Source: a virus
DNA: 64,000 nt
Strand: one strand, 5' to 3'
Virus record (IMG/VR): IMGVR_UViG_3300037041_001083
Coordinates: 1-64,000 of that record
Shown here piece after piece: positions 14,385 through 21,549 of this stretch. The notes beneath the pieces are model-generated. The model was not told where the DNA came from. It ran no database searches and worked only from the letters and a program-made list of their open reading frames with translations. The position numbers were made by a program, and so were the translations under genes. How positions within the stretch are numbered: position 1 is the first letter of the stretch; every line of letters starts with the position of its first letter.

Positions 14385-14656
14385 GGGATAGCCTCAATCC
14401 AGCTACAATTTGGTGCAGGCATTATTTCGGACAAATCTTTTGTCCTAGTGATGATATAAGGTGCAATTTCAGCAAGGCTGACATAGCCTAACTCGTTTTC
14501 AAACCCGATAACATAGGCAAATATCATGTCTGTGGTACAGGAATCACCTTTTTTCGGCTTAATGACATAATATTCCCACATATTTTTGAGCATGATATGT
14601 TCAATGACTGTGACGGGTATTTTTGTGAACGGTAAGGTCATTTTTCGACTAGTCAT
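14381..14656 (-). CDS. Hypothetical protein
   Basis: Unknown 91-aa protein from ATG 14656, with GAGGA about 9 nt upstream. It is mixed alpha/beta by eye (VTVIEHIMLKNMWEYYVI, TDMIFAYVIGFENELGYVSL). It is flanked by overlapping or adjacent leftward genes and is part of the operon that starts at 14948. Confidence 0.6.
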   Translation of the reverse strand: MTSRKMTLPFTKIPVTVIEHIMLKNMWEYYVIKPKKGDSCTTDMIFAYVIGFENELGYVSLAEIAPYIITRTKDLSEIMPAPNCSWIEAIP

Positions 14657-14657
14657 T

Positions 14658-14948
14658 TTATTTGTCCTCGACTAGCTGGGTTTCATCCGCTGGGTTTTCA
14701 GGTTGATTCAATGGCGGATTATTCAATGGCGGATTATTTACTGGGTGTACAGCGTCCACTATAGCTTGCATGTCCACTATAGCTTGCTCAGCAGTTTTTC
14801 GGGTGTATGGCTTACCAGTGAAGCTGGATGCTGTGGTGAGCAGGGCTTTAAGGGTGTAGGCTCGATTGGGTAACATACCATTTTTCAAGTACAATTTTAA
14901 GCCTGACTTGATAACCATGAGCTGATACAGCTTGGGATTAATAAACAT
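14658..14948 (-). CDS. Hypothetical protein, first gene of leftward operon
   Basis: Unknown 96-aa protein. A helical segment KSGLKLYLKNGMLPNRAYT is followed by ALLTTASSFTGKPYTRKTAE, a pattern seen in small uncharacterised phage proteins, and then a Pro/Asn repeat tail (VNNPPLNNPPLNQPENP) with matching DNA repeats near 14710-14745. AGGAGG lies upstream of the ATG. It faces the divergent control region at 14949-15194. Confidence 0.6.
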   Translation of the reverse strand: MFINPKLYQLMVIKSGLKLYLKNGMLPNRAYTLKALLTTASSFTGKPYTRKTAEQAIVDMQAIVDAVHPVNNPPLNNPPLNQPENPADETQLVEDK

Positions 14949-14969
14949 TTTCGTAACCTCCTAATATTG

Positions 14970-15063
14970 TTGAACATTTGCCGCTTATCGGCATTTGTTA
15001 CCCAAACCTTAAGCTTTTTTTTTGATAGTTGCAAGGATTTTTTTGATATTCAAAAATGTTCAA
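14970..15063. promoter_or_regulatory. Divergent control region: leftward promoter and inverted sites
   Basis: TTGAACATTT (14970-14979) and AAATGTTCAA (15054-15063) are exact inverted copies flanking a weak leftward promoter (TTGCAA at 15029-15034, TAAGGT at 15006-15011, 17-nt spacer). A TGCCG/CGGCA inverted repeat lies near 14978-14994. The paired sites could be bound by one regulator with looping; this is inferred. Confidence 0.35.
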
Positions 15064-15122
15064 TAGTATCATGCATAAGTTTTGTTTTGATTTGTCGTCC
15101 TAACATTTATTTGTCACTTAGG

Positions 15123-15151
15123 TTGACAGGCTGGTCAAACTAGGTTACAAA
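15123..15151 (+). promoter_or_regulatory. Rightward promoter with operator-like palindrome
   Basis: A perfect TTGACA (15123-15128) is followed after 17 nt by TACAAA (15146-15151), pointing into the recombination operon. The -35 overlaps TTGAC-N6-GTCAA (15123-15138), and TGTCA (15112-15116) adds another inverted half site. The arrangement suggests repression by a dimeric regulator. Confidence 0.55.
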
Positions 15152-15194
15152 CCCGATGAACAATAATGAGTCACAATTTTTTGAGGCAATACCA

Positions 15195-15743
15195 ATGGCC
15201 AGACGTAGTAAAATCCAAGCGGGACAACTAAGCATGTTTGACATGGCTGTGGTTGGCTCGAAGGAGCCAGCACCAGCACCAGCACCAGCACCAGCACCAG
15301 CACCAGCACCAGCCAAACCCGAAAAAAATGCAATAATATTGCAGAAAACGGCCAAGCTGTTAAAGTTCCCGATCAAAATTAAAGAGGTTTTCCCTGACGA
15401 TGACGGTAAAAAATGCAAACATTGCGGCTATATTATAGCTCATGATGCAGAACTAAGCTTGTCGTTTGATAACCTCGAAACCATGCAATCAGGCAAATAC
15501 ATGTGTCCTAATTGCTTGGAATTTTGGGAAGACAAGCACATTTTCAGTAATATAGTTACGGCAAATGAAATAGGAATTACGATGAATTTGCCGTGGTATT
15601 TATTGCGTGAAATACTGACAGAATACGACATTCCTGAAGGGTGTAGGTTCGACCTTTATCATGCAATGGTGATAGCTGGCGAGAAGCAAATTAAACAAAT
15701 TGCACCTGACATACACGATATATACTTTGGAGAAGCAGGATGA
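15195..15743 (+). CDS. Zinc protein with N-terminal beta-clamp-binding motif
   Basis: A 182-aa protein from ATG 15195 (MARRSKIQAGQLSMFDMAVV), with GAGG 8 nt upstream; an ATG at 15156 lies too close to the promoter and lacks a ribosome site. QLSMF (residues 11-15) fits the bacterial sliding-clamp-binding consensus QL[SD]LF. A flexible tether of about seven Ala-Pro pairs follows (about 25-39), then a zinc module (KHCG near 77, CPNC near 106) and a C-terminal helical domain. It may dock on host DnaN and act at replication forks with the downstream recombinase. Motif and linker are seen; docking is inferred. Confidence 0.7.
   Translation: MARRSKIQAGQLSMFDMAVVGSKEPAPAPAPAPAPAPAPAKPEKNAIILQKTAKLLKFPIKIKEVFPDDDGKKCKHCGYIIAHDAELSLSFDNLETMQSGKYMCPNCLEFWEDKHIFSNIVTANEIGITMNLPWYLLREILTEYDIPEGCRFDLYHAMVIAGEKQIKQIAPDIHDIYFGEAG
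15267..15314. repeat. CCAGCA hexanucleotide microsatellite
   Basis: Seven perfect tandem copies of CCAGCA plus a partial copy encode the Ala-Pro tether. Copy number is likely to vary by slippage in steps of two residues, keeping the reading frame. Confidence 0.9.
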
Positions 15744-16009
15744 TTACATTTAAGGTTAATGACGTAAATGCTAACTTTTGGCTGGTTAGAAAGGGCGCAA
15801 AACAAACCGTAGGCAAGCCAGTTAGGGATTTTTCAAAAGAGCATATAGGAGTAACTATTACTGGTAAGCTGCTTTTACCTGAATATATGTATTACTATTT
15901 TGACCATTTGCACCAGAGAAAAACATTTGAAAATTTAGCGAAAGGAACGACACAGTTATGTCACATAAGAGTAAGCGATATGAACGAGATGTTTCAAAAC
16001 GGAATATAG
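15740..16009 (+). CDS. Small HsdS-like fragment protein
   Basis: An 89-aa protein whose start overlaps the previous stop as ATGA. The segment LLPEYMYYYFDHLHQRKTFE and then AKGTTQLCHIRVSDMNEM resembles the end of a target-recognition half in type I restriction S subunits (the PEYLYYYL...GTTQ...I...L pattern). No HsdM or HsdR is present and the protein is about one-fifth of an S subunit. It could be a decoy, a DNA-binding remnant or an unrelated small fold. The family link is an eye match only. Confidence 0.55.
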   Translation: MITFKVNDVNANFWLVRKGAKQTVGKPVRDFSKEHIGVTITGKLLLPEYMYYYFDHLHQRKTFENLAKGTTQLCHIRVSDMNEMFQNGI

Positions 16010-16134
16010 AGCGTGATGATACCAATTTTTGCTGGAAGTGTAAGAACTGCGATTCGACATTTGTGAAGCTTACGGATCGCTGTAAGGAGTGTCATTCGAG
16101 TAATTTTGTAAGAGTTTATATTGGCGACGAGTAA
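15958..16134 (+). CDS. Zinc-ribbon protein, 58 aa
   Basis: A 58-aa basic protein from ATG 15958, overlapping the preceding gene by 52 nt in another frame. CWKCKNCDSTF and CKECHSS provide two Cys pairs of a zinc ribbon (about residues 25-46). The N-terminus is Lys/Arg-rich. It belongs to a run of small Cys-rich proteins in the recombination operon. A DNA or RNA role is likely but unproven. It is followed by a 14-T run. Confidence 0.6.
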   Translation: MSHKSKRYERDVSKRNIERDDTNFCWKCKNCDSTFVKLTDRCKECHSSNFVRVYIGDE

Positions 16135-16148
16135 TTTTTTTTTTTTTT
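16135..16148. repeat. T14 homopolymer between two operon genes
   Basis: Fourteen consecutive T on the + strand follow the stop of the zinc-ribbon gene and precede the AGGAG of the Gp157-like gene. No hairpin precedes it, so it is not a standard terminator; it could slip in length or act as a transcription pause. Confidence 0.5.
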
Positions 16149-16165
16149 GAAAGGAGAACGTGAGT

Positions 16166-16972
16166 ATGAATGAAGTTGTTGAATCCCCAGAGGCGCAGGA
16201 ATCACCGGAAGTTTTGACTGGTAGTGAAGTTGCAATACCAGCAGAGCAATTAGACGAGCATAAGGTAAACGAAATTTTGTTTGCTATGCCATTGCATGAG
16301 CTGGCGAAAAACCGAGCTACGATTGCAGAGTATGCACAAACCAATGAACTGACTTACGAGCAGAAGGAAATACTCGAAGCTTTTGATGCTGCTTTAGCTG
16401 GCAGAGCCGATTTCCTCATCAGGAAAAAAATTGGCATGGAAGCCCAGCTTGCCGCAATGGTTGCATCCTGCGAGCTGGTAGAAGCTGCGATTGAAAAGTT
16501 CGGCGAGTATTTAGAGTTCGCTACCGTGAACGCTGGCGGTTTAATCAAGGGTGACTTTTTCACCGCAGAAATGAAAAAACCCGGTGGTGCTGATCCGCTA
16601 GAAGTCACGGACATATCGCTTGTTCCTGAATTTTACAAAAAACATTCCATCACTGTCAGGGAAACAATATCAGCAGACGACAAGGCTGGCTTGCGTTACT
16701 GGCAAACGATTGTGTTAGGCCACGAGCCACCAGAGGATGAAAAACTGATGTCCAGTGCTGAAATAGCCAAGCTGGATAGTGCAATCAAAACGGAGGTGAT
16801 GAAAGACCCAATCAAGCAGATATTAAAGGCTGGCGGCACTGTAAAAGGTGTTGCGATAGTCGAACGTCCCAAAAAGTTAGTCATCAAAGAGATGAAAAAA
16901 ATTGAGAAAAAAGTGCGAGCAAAAAAAGCAACTGAAGCAATTACACAATCAACCGAACAAGAAGGGGAATAA
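16166..16972 (+). CDS. Gp157-like/Gam-like recombination accessory protein
   Basis: A 268-aa protein from ATG 16166 (AGGAG 9 nt upstream; a GTG two codons earlier is only 3 nt from it). A central helical stretch (LIRKKIGMEAQLAAMVASCE) is followed by a FATVNAGG...FTAEMKK strand region, DISLVPEFYKK, a DPIKQILKAGG helix and TVKGVAIVERPKKL, the architecture of siphovirus Gp157-type proteins that sit next to RecT genes. The Lys-rich C-terminus (KKIEKKVRAKKATEAI) is extra. The Gp157 link fits position and order. The exact role is unknown; inhibition of host nuclease is one suggestion for related proteins. Confidence 0.65.
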   Translation: MNEVVESPEAQESPEVLTGSEVAIPAEQLDEHKVNEILFAMPLHELAKNRATIAEYAQTNELTYEQKEILEAFDAALAGRADFLIRKKIGMEAQLAAMVASCELVEAAIEKFGEYLEFATVNAGGLIKGDFFTAEMKKPGGADPLEVTDISLVPEFYKKHSITVRETISADDKAGLRYWQTIVLGHEPPEDEKLMSSAEIAKLDSAIKTEVMKDPIKQILKAGGTVKGVAIVERPKKLVIKEMKKIEKKVRAKKATEAITQSTEQEGE

Positions 16973-16974
16973 TT

Positions 16975-18156
16975 ATGACAACCGCAATTACAACTTTACC
17001 AGCATTGGCAAGTCAATTAACCAACGATCACTTGCAATCATTGGTGATAGAAAACTCAAAACTCGCAATGGACATGAATTTTTTAGCCCTCCTGAGAGCA
17101 AGGAATCCTGAAGTACCAGCAGCTCAATTTGCCGACTTTGTTTACAAGGCGCAGTTGTTCGGAGCTGATCCAAGACGACAACAAATTTACTTGGTGAGTT
17201 ACAAGTCAAAGCAGCGAAAAATGGTCAATGGCAGTTGGCAGGATAGCTGGGAGACACAAGCAAATGCCGTGTTCGCCTACCAGTTTTTTATTCAAGTTGC
17301 CTCGCAAACTGGCGAGCTTGAAGGCCACACCGTTGAAACCGTGAAAGGCAAGTATTTCAACCCATTCACCAGCGAAGAATTTGATGATTTGGTTTGCGTC
17401 GCTACTGTGTTCCGCAAAGGTCGTCGGGAAATTTCCTACACAGCCAGAATGAAGGAATTTGTTTCAATGCGCCCTGATAAGGCTGGCAATATAGTTCCAG
17501 TTGGTCAGTGGGCAACAAAACCGTATTTGATGCTGGAGAAGTGCGCCATTGCCAGTGCTTATCGGCTTGCATTTCCTGAATGGATGACAGGCATGTACAT
17601 CAATGAGGAAATGTCAGGAGAGGATAGCCCTGTCGTTATTGATGTCGAAAGCACCATTGAACAAGCCAAACCACAGCCTCGCAAGCGTATAGCGAAGGAA
17701 GAAACCACAGCTTTGCCTCCTGTCGAAGTGCAACCCGAACCGCAACCAGCCCAACCTGAACCGAGCACAAGAGAGGTATTATCCGAAATTTTGTATCCAC
17801 CAGCCCAGCCAGCAACCCACTTGTCCGTAGTACCACCGGAACCAAGAGGCGTGGCGCAAACCGTAATCGCCCAGCCCGAACCCAAGCGAGCACCGCTACC
17901 ACCTAAGCGCAATGTTGACCAGACACCAGTTTCCCAAGCATCGAAAAGCGCAATGTGGAAATTAGTCATGGTTGAAGTGAACGCAAAACGAATAAACCCA
18001 GACGTAGCGATTGCCAAATTGACAGGCATACAAGGAGGCTTGAGCGAAGGTTTTTGTTTGGAGCTTACCAAAGCTGCAATGAACGGAGACTTCGGTTTTT
18101 TCATTGAAAAACCAGTGGAACCAGCAGCGGAAATAGATGATTTACCGCCATTTTGA
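16975..18156 (+). CDS. bet: RecT/Redbeta-family single-strand annealing protein
   Basis: Anneals complementary single strands during phage recombination. The core, about residues 40-220, has the Bet pattern: FADFVYKAQLFGADPRRQQI, NAVFAYQFFIQVASQTGELE, and KPYLMLEKCAIASAYRLAFP, ending GMYINEEM. A long Pro/Gln/Glu linker (about 225-320) joins a small C-terminal domain (WKLVMVEVNAKRINPDVAIA). The last eight residues, EIDDLPPF, copy the acidic tip of bacterial SSB. At 393 aa it is longer than lambda Beta (261 aa) because of the linker and tip. No paired exonuclease is in the operon; the VRR-NUC protein is elsewhere. Confidence 0.88.
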   Translation: MTTAITTLPALASQLTNDHLQSLVIENSKLAMDMNFLALLRARNPEVPAAQFADFVYKAQLFGADPRRQQIYLVSYKSKQRKMVNGSWQDSWETQANAVFAYQFFIQVASQTGELEGHTVETVKGKYFNPFTSEEFDDLVCVATVFRKGRREISYTARMKEFVSMRPDKAGNIVPVGQWATKPYLMLEKCAIASAYRLAFPEWMTGMYINEEMSGEDSPVVIDVESTIEQAKPQPRKRIAKEETTALPPVEVQPEPQPAQPEPSTREVLSEILYPPAQPATHLSVVPPEPRGVAQTVIAQPEPKRAPLPPKRNVDQTPVSQASKSAMWKLVMVEVNAKRINPDVAIAKLTGIQGGLSEGFCLELTKAAMNGDFGFFIEKPVEPAAEIDDLPPF

Positions 18157-18163
18157 GGTGTGC

Positions 18164-18475
18164 GTGAAGACTGTCGATGAACTCACGAAGGACGGGCTTG
18201 CTGAAATAGGCAAGCTTTCCTTGGATACCATGATGGATAATTTCAAGAAAGCTTTAATCGAACAGGCTTACCACGATGCCAAATTGAACGTGACTATGGC
18301 TGCAAGGATTCTGGAAATAAAACGCACTACGCTCCTCGCAATGCTGTATCGCTACGGGCTTTATGTTGAGGAGGAAAAAACTAAAAATGTGTTTTGTCCT
18401 AAGTGTGGCCAGTGGTTTGTTACTGGTAGAAAGGCAACTACTATTCCTGCTCATAACTGTGTGAGGTTCAAATGA
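18164..18475 (+). CDS. Fis-type HTH protein with C-terminal zinc finger
   Basis: A 103-aa protein using GTG 18164 with GAGG 5 nt upstream; an ATG at 18137 would overlap the recombinase end and has no ribosome site. Residues about 29-64 form a Fis/NtrC-type helix-turn-helix (ALIEQAYHDAKLNVTMAARI, then RTTLLAMLYRYGL), followed by CPKCGQW and HNC as zinc ligands. It may regulate this operon or bend DNA at recombination sites. Confidence 0.7.
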   Translation: MKTVDELTKDGLAEIGKLSLDTMMDNFKKALIEQAYHDAKLNVTMAARILEIKRTTLLAMLYRYGLYVEEEKTKNVFCPKCGQWFVTGRKATTIPAHNCVRFK

Positions 18476-18579
18476 AATGTGAGGAATGCGGAGGATCGCT
18501 TGATTTAGAATCAGACGACCCTTGTATATGCGAATCAAGTAAGGAATTAATGAAACAACTAGGCTGGGATGAGGATTAA
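18472..18579 (+). CDS. Cys-rich peptide, 35 aa
   Basis: A 35-codon frame whose ATG overlaps the previous stop as ATGA. CEEC and CIC (MKCEECGGSLDLESDDPCIC) suggest one small metal site; the rest is acidic. It is the last gene of the rightward operon, and its TAA overlaps the stop of the convergent gene, leaving no room for a terminator. Confidence 0.5.
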   Translation: MKCEECGGSLDLESDDPCICESSKELMKQLGWDED

Positions 18580-19091
18580 ACAGCTGCTACTGGTACTTTT
18601 TTTGCTAAGACCTTGCTTATAACCATCATTACGAATGGCAACACGGTCAATAACATAGCAACACCTTCCTCGATTGTTTTTTCAACAGAGTCAGCCTTGA
18701 TGTCAAATTTTTCCTCAAACAATTTCGCAACTCTTTCCTGCTCAACAGTATCCATATTGTCAATTTCAGGCTTGATTTGGTCAAACTTGCAATCCTTGAC
18801 TTTGAACAAGTCGATTGCCGCAGTTTGAACGGCTGGAATATCATCAACTCCGGGGCCATTGTCGATCAGAGCTGCAACAGCGGTAGTCAATGAAGCTACG
18901 CCGCAAATCATTATTTCAATGTTCTCTATTCCGATATTTTCCATAACTAATCCCCTTTTTGCTGGTATGAATTTCAGGCAACTTCGCACTATGCGAAAGA
19001 TGCCAAATAAAACGACCAATCTTCGTTTCCACAGTACAATGAAAACCAGTAGCGAGCCAAGCAATGCATCAAACCAGTTTTCTTGTGCCAT
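18576..19091 (-). CDS. Membrane protein of lysis cluster, possible dual start
   Basis: A 171-aa protein starting at ATG 19091, which overlaps the endolysin stop (TAATG) and has GAAGG upstream. N-terminal span: LLGSLLVFIVLWKRRLVVLF; C-terminal span: VAMLLTVLPFVMMVISKVLA. A second in-frame ATG at 18944 has its own GGGGA site and would give a 122-aa form (MENIGIENIEIMICGVASLT) without the first span. Its place after the endolysin suggests a holin or related lysis role. Two products from one frame would resemble phage holin/antiholin pairs; this is inferred. Confidence 0.6.
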   Translation of the reverse strand: MAQENWFDALLGSLLVFIVLWKRRLVVLFGIFRIVRSCLKFIPAKRGLVMENIGIENIEIMICGVASLTTAVAALIDNGPGVDDIPAVQTAAIDLFKVKDCKFDQIKPEIDNMDTVEQERVAKLFEEKFDIKADSVEKTIEEGVAMLLTVLPFVMMVISKVLAKKVPVAAV

Positions 19092-20428
19092 TAAAACACC
19101 TTCAAAAATCCGACAATTTTCATGTCGCCATCAGCGTCAATACTTCGTGTCCTTGCAAACACTCCGTTACCCTCACGATTAACTCCAGTATCATTGTCCG
19201 TGTTGCCTTCGATGGTAAGCATTTTCCCCAGAACATTGATACTCGTTACAAATCCAGTATGCCCATTTTCACTCGTTCCATGCTGCCAAATTACAATACA
19301 TCCCGGAACTGGCCCTATGAGCCTCATTGAAGCTGGAGAGTTTCGCCAAGTTGTTAAGCAATGCTCGGAATGGAAAATATTTGATTTGATGTCCAAAGTT
19401 TTTTCAACTTGCATCACGCAGAACTGAACAAATGCCATGCACCAAGGCTCACCGCCTGCTACGCCATCAACAGCCTTTTGAAACATCTCAACTTCTTTGC
19501 CGTGATTATTCCCTCCTGCCTCGTGAACTCCAATCCACTTGGTCGCTTCCTCCACGAGTTTTAAGTTAGGGTTTTTCAACTCTGGCTTAGGAGTTGGCTT
19601 AGGAGCAGCAGGATAAATAGGAGGTCGCTTGTCCATTGATTTGCCAATGAGTTTAGCTCTGCTACAACCATTCCTTAACGCTCGTGTAAACAAGTCATCA
19701 AGGTTCAAATCCCTGTCAAACCAAAAAACAACCTTGCCAGCGGCATTGAGCGCACGGCAATCTCCAAGCTCATTTGAATTAACCGCAATGTTTACCACCG
19801 TGAGGTCTGTTGGAATATCAGGATTGGCAGGCGGCAGGCTATTGTCAGGCTTTACAGTATCGTCAATTATTTCTCCCATTTCAATAAGTGTTTTCAGCAT
19901 GGCAACACAACCACATCGTTTGCTTATTGCGTCAGGGTCGAAAACCCCGTCACTTACATATTTTCCTTTTGTTTGGACAGTAGTAGAAGCCCATACATAA
20001 GGTGAATTTAAACCTTTGCGGTCATAGCCCATGCCATTGTATTTAGTCCATAAATACAAAATACGGAGAATGCTCCAATCGGTATTCTCTGATAATTTGT
20101 CATACGATAAAGCATCAATAGCCGACTCTTCCCAAGTAAAAGGAGGCTCGCCTGTTTTGGGTCTTCCTGCTGGTACTTGGATTGTTCTGGCGGAAAGTGA
20201 ATCACCATTATGAAGGTGCGTTTTCCAATTACAGTCTGATTCCATTTGATGTATTATTGATATAACAAACCAAGGAACCCCTGTTGCCTTTGATACTGAT
20301 TCATATTTAGATTTATTAGCTAACTGTGCTTTTACTAGCTTTAAAGCAGATTCTTTTTTTTCTGGGACTATTTCAGCTTTGTTCCATAAACCCAATAGTT
20401 TCATTTTCATTTCTTCAAAGTTGTACAT
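19091..20428 (-). CDS. Two-domain endolysin with C-terminal CHAP
   Basis: A 445-aa peptidoglycan hydrolase. The N-terminal region has a lysozyme-like look (GVPWFVISIIHQMESDCNWK, SLSARTIQVPAGRPKTG, LYLWTKYNGMGYDRKGLNSP). A mid-region with LTVVNIAVNSNELGDCRALN and a Pro-rich linker (YPAAPKPTPKPELK) follows. The C-terminal CHAP-like domain has catalytic Cys in GGEPWCMAFV, His in NGHTGFVTS and polar partners in LTIEGNTDND. It cleaves wall glycan and/or peptide bonds at lysis. No signal peptide is visible, so a holin would be needed. It overlaps the HTH gene upstream by 14 nt. Confidence 0.85.
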   Translation of the reverse strand: MYNFEEMKMKLLGLWNKAEIVPEKKESALKLVKAQLANKSKYESVSKATGVPWFVISIIHQMESDCNWKTHLHNGDSLSARTIQVPAGRPKTGEPPFTWEESAIDALSYDKLSENTDWSILRILYLWTKYNGMGYDRKGLNSPYVWASTTVQTKGKYVSDGVFDPDAISKRCGCVAMLKTLIEMGEIIDDTVKPDNSLPPANPDIPTDLTVVNIAVNSNELGDCRALNAAGKVVFWFDRDLNLDDLFTRALRNGCSRAKLIGKSMDKRPPIYPAAPKPTPKPELKNPNLKLVEEATKWIGVHEAGGNNHGKEVEMFQKAVDGVAGGEPWCMAFVQFCVMQVEKTLDIKSNIFHSEHCLTTWRNSPASMRLIGPVPGCIVIWQHGTSENGHTGFVTSINVLGKMLTIEGNTDNDTGVNREGNGVFARTRSIDADGDMKIVGFLKVF

Positions 20429-20639
20429 TATTATTTTCTCCTAATTTATAAGTTACCACATTAATCTTTTTAAGATTAATAAGATGCCACAAGCTCATAT
20501 ATGTTATACCTAATTCCCTTGCTAATTCGGAAATAGTAAATGTCTTGCTTTTGTAAATTACCCGTACACAAGGTTTTCTATTATTCTGCTGCTCTTTGCT
20601 TGTTTGTCGCCTTAAACCACTTTTCGACAAGTATTTCAT
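20415..20639 (-). CDS. Small HTH protein
   Basis: A 74-aa basic protein with an HTH-like segment FTISELARELGITYMSLWHL. AGGAG lies 9 nt before the ATG at 20639. A second ATG five nt after the ribosome site opens a 19-codon frame, so the true start is somewhat uncertain. It could regulate the lysis cluster. Confidence 0.55.
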   Translation of the reverse strand: MKYLSKSGLRRQTSKEQQNNRKPCVRVIYKSKTFTISELARELGITYMSLWHLINLKKINVVTYKLGENNNVQL

Positions 20640-20658
20640 TCATAAGAACTCCTGCTGG

Positions 20659-21216
20659 TTATAAATCAATGACGGTAATTCCTCTTGGTATGTTTACCAG
20701 TACCTTATCCTTGACCTTTTTCATCAATACTTTTGTAGTATGGCTGTGTCCATACACAATGATTTTTTTACCCCATCTGTTAAGTAGAGCAGTTCCTTGT
20801 TCTACTTCAACTTTATTTATTCTCTGTTTCCACAAGTGCCTAGCCCAGTTAATCATGCTTTTAAAACAGCCGTAGCCTTGGAATTTTTGCATGTTCCTAA
20901 ATGCCATAGCCTTTTCTTCAGTCCAGCAAACAATGTCGCCATGAGTTAAAATGATATATCCCTCAAGTTCAATAAAAGGCTCAACTGGCTCTCCATCGTG
21001 ATTGCCTTTTATGTAACGCCTACCGTATGCCTTGCATAGCGCATTGTAATAATTTAAACATCTTTCTTTGTCCCTTTGGTCGCAGCCTTTCAAGTCAACG
21101 ATGTCACCCAATAACCAAATGTTTTCCCGTTCAATTACTGCTGGGTCGAGAGGAATATCAATATCCAATGCATGAGGAGCGAACTTGTGAGTATCAGCAA
21201 TCAGTGTGAATATCAT
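20659..21216 (-). CDS. Calcineurin-like metallophosphoesterase
   Basis: A 185-aa single-domain phosphoesterase with the full motif set: ADTH (D8, H10), LLGDIVD (D38), GNHD (72-74), THGD (H92) and YGHSH (H156, H158) binding two metal ions. Substrate unknown; phage members include nucleotide phosphatases and 2',3'-phosphatases of RNA. Its start overlaps the preceding stop (ATGA). Its place among lysis genes is unusual and may just reflect an accessory locus. Confidence 0.9.
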   Translation of the reverse strand: MIFTLIADTHKFAPHALDIDIPLDPAVIERENIWLLGDIVDLKGCDQRDKERCLNYYNALCKAYGRRYIKGNHDGEPVEPFIELEGYIILTHGDIVCWTEEKAMAFRNMQKFQGYGCFKSMINWARHLWKQRINKVEVEQGTALLNRWGKKIIVYGHSHTTKVLMKKVKDKVLVNIPRGITVIDL

Positions 21217-21437
21217 TTTGTTTTATCCTTTTTCATTGCGTCAAATTCGGCATCGAGCTTTGCTTTTGCGTCCATGCAACGCTCACCCCATGTAGTTGCA
21301 GATAAAATCAAACCAGCTAATGAGCTTACATTTGCTGACAACTCAGCCCTTTGTTTTGCTAATTCTGCCTTGTCCTTTATTTTGGAGCCAAGCCACAAAT
21401 CCAATATTTTTGCAAAAATAGTTAATAATATTGACAT
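21213..21437 (-). CDS. Membrane-anchored helical protein, possible spanin/holin
   Basis: A 74-aa protein from ATG 21437, with GGAGG 5 nt upstream. The N-terminal hydrophobic stretch MSILLTIFAKILDLWLG is followed by an Ala/Lys-rich amphipathic helix to the end (AKAKLDAEFDAMKKDKTK). The short anchor plus long helix recalls inner-membrane spanins, but no partner lipoprotein is nested in it. The start overlaps the stop of the 33-aa membrane peptide upstream (TGATG). Confidence 0.6.
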   Translation of the reverse strand: MSILLTIFAKILDLWLGSKIKDKAELAKQRAELSANVSSLAGLILSATTWGERCMDAKAKLDAEFDAMKKDKTK

Positions 21438-21538
21438 CACGGCCTCCCTATTTGGGTGAGTATTATGTAACCAAATGCAGCACAAAGAAGAATAAAAACT
21501 ACCACTCCCAAAAATTCTAAAATGCTTTTCCAAATCAT
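21437..21538 (-). CDS. Small membrane protein, 33 aa
   Basis: A 33-aa frame from ATG 21538 with AGGGAG six nt upstream. Nearly all of it is one hydrophobic helix (SILEFLGVVVFILLCAAFGY). It is coupled to the next gene by TGATG. Together they could be a lysis pair; no sequence family is recognised. Confidence 0.55.
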   Translation of the reverse strand: MIWKSILEFLGVVVFILLCAAFGYIILTQIGRP

Positions 21539-21549
21539 ACTTAACTCCC

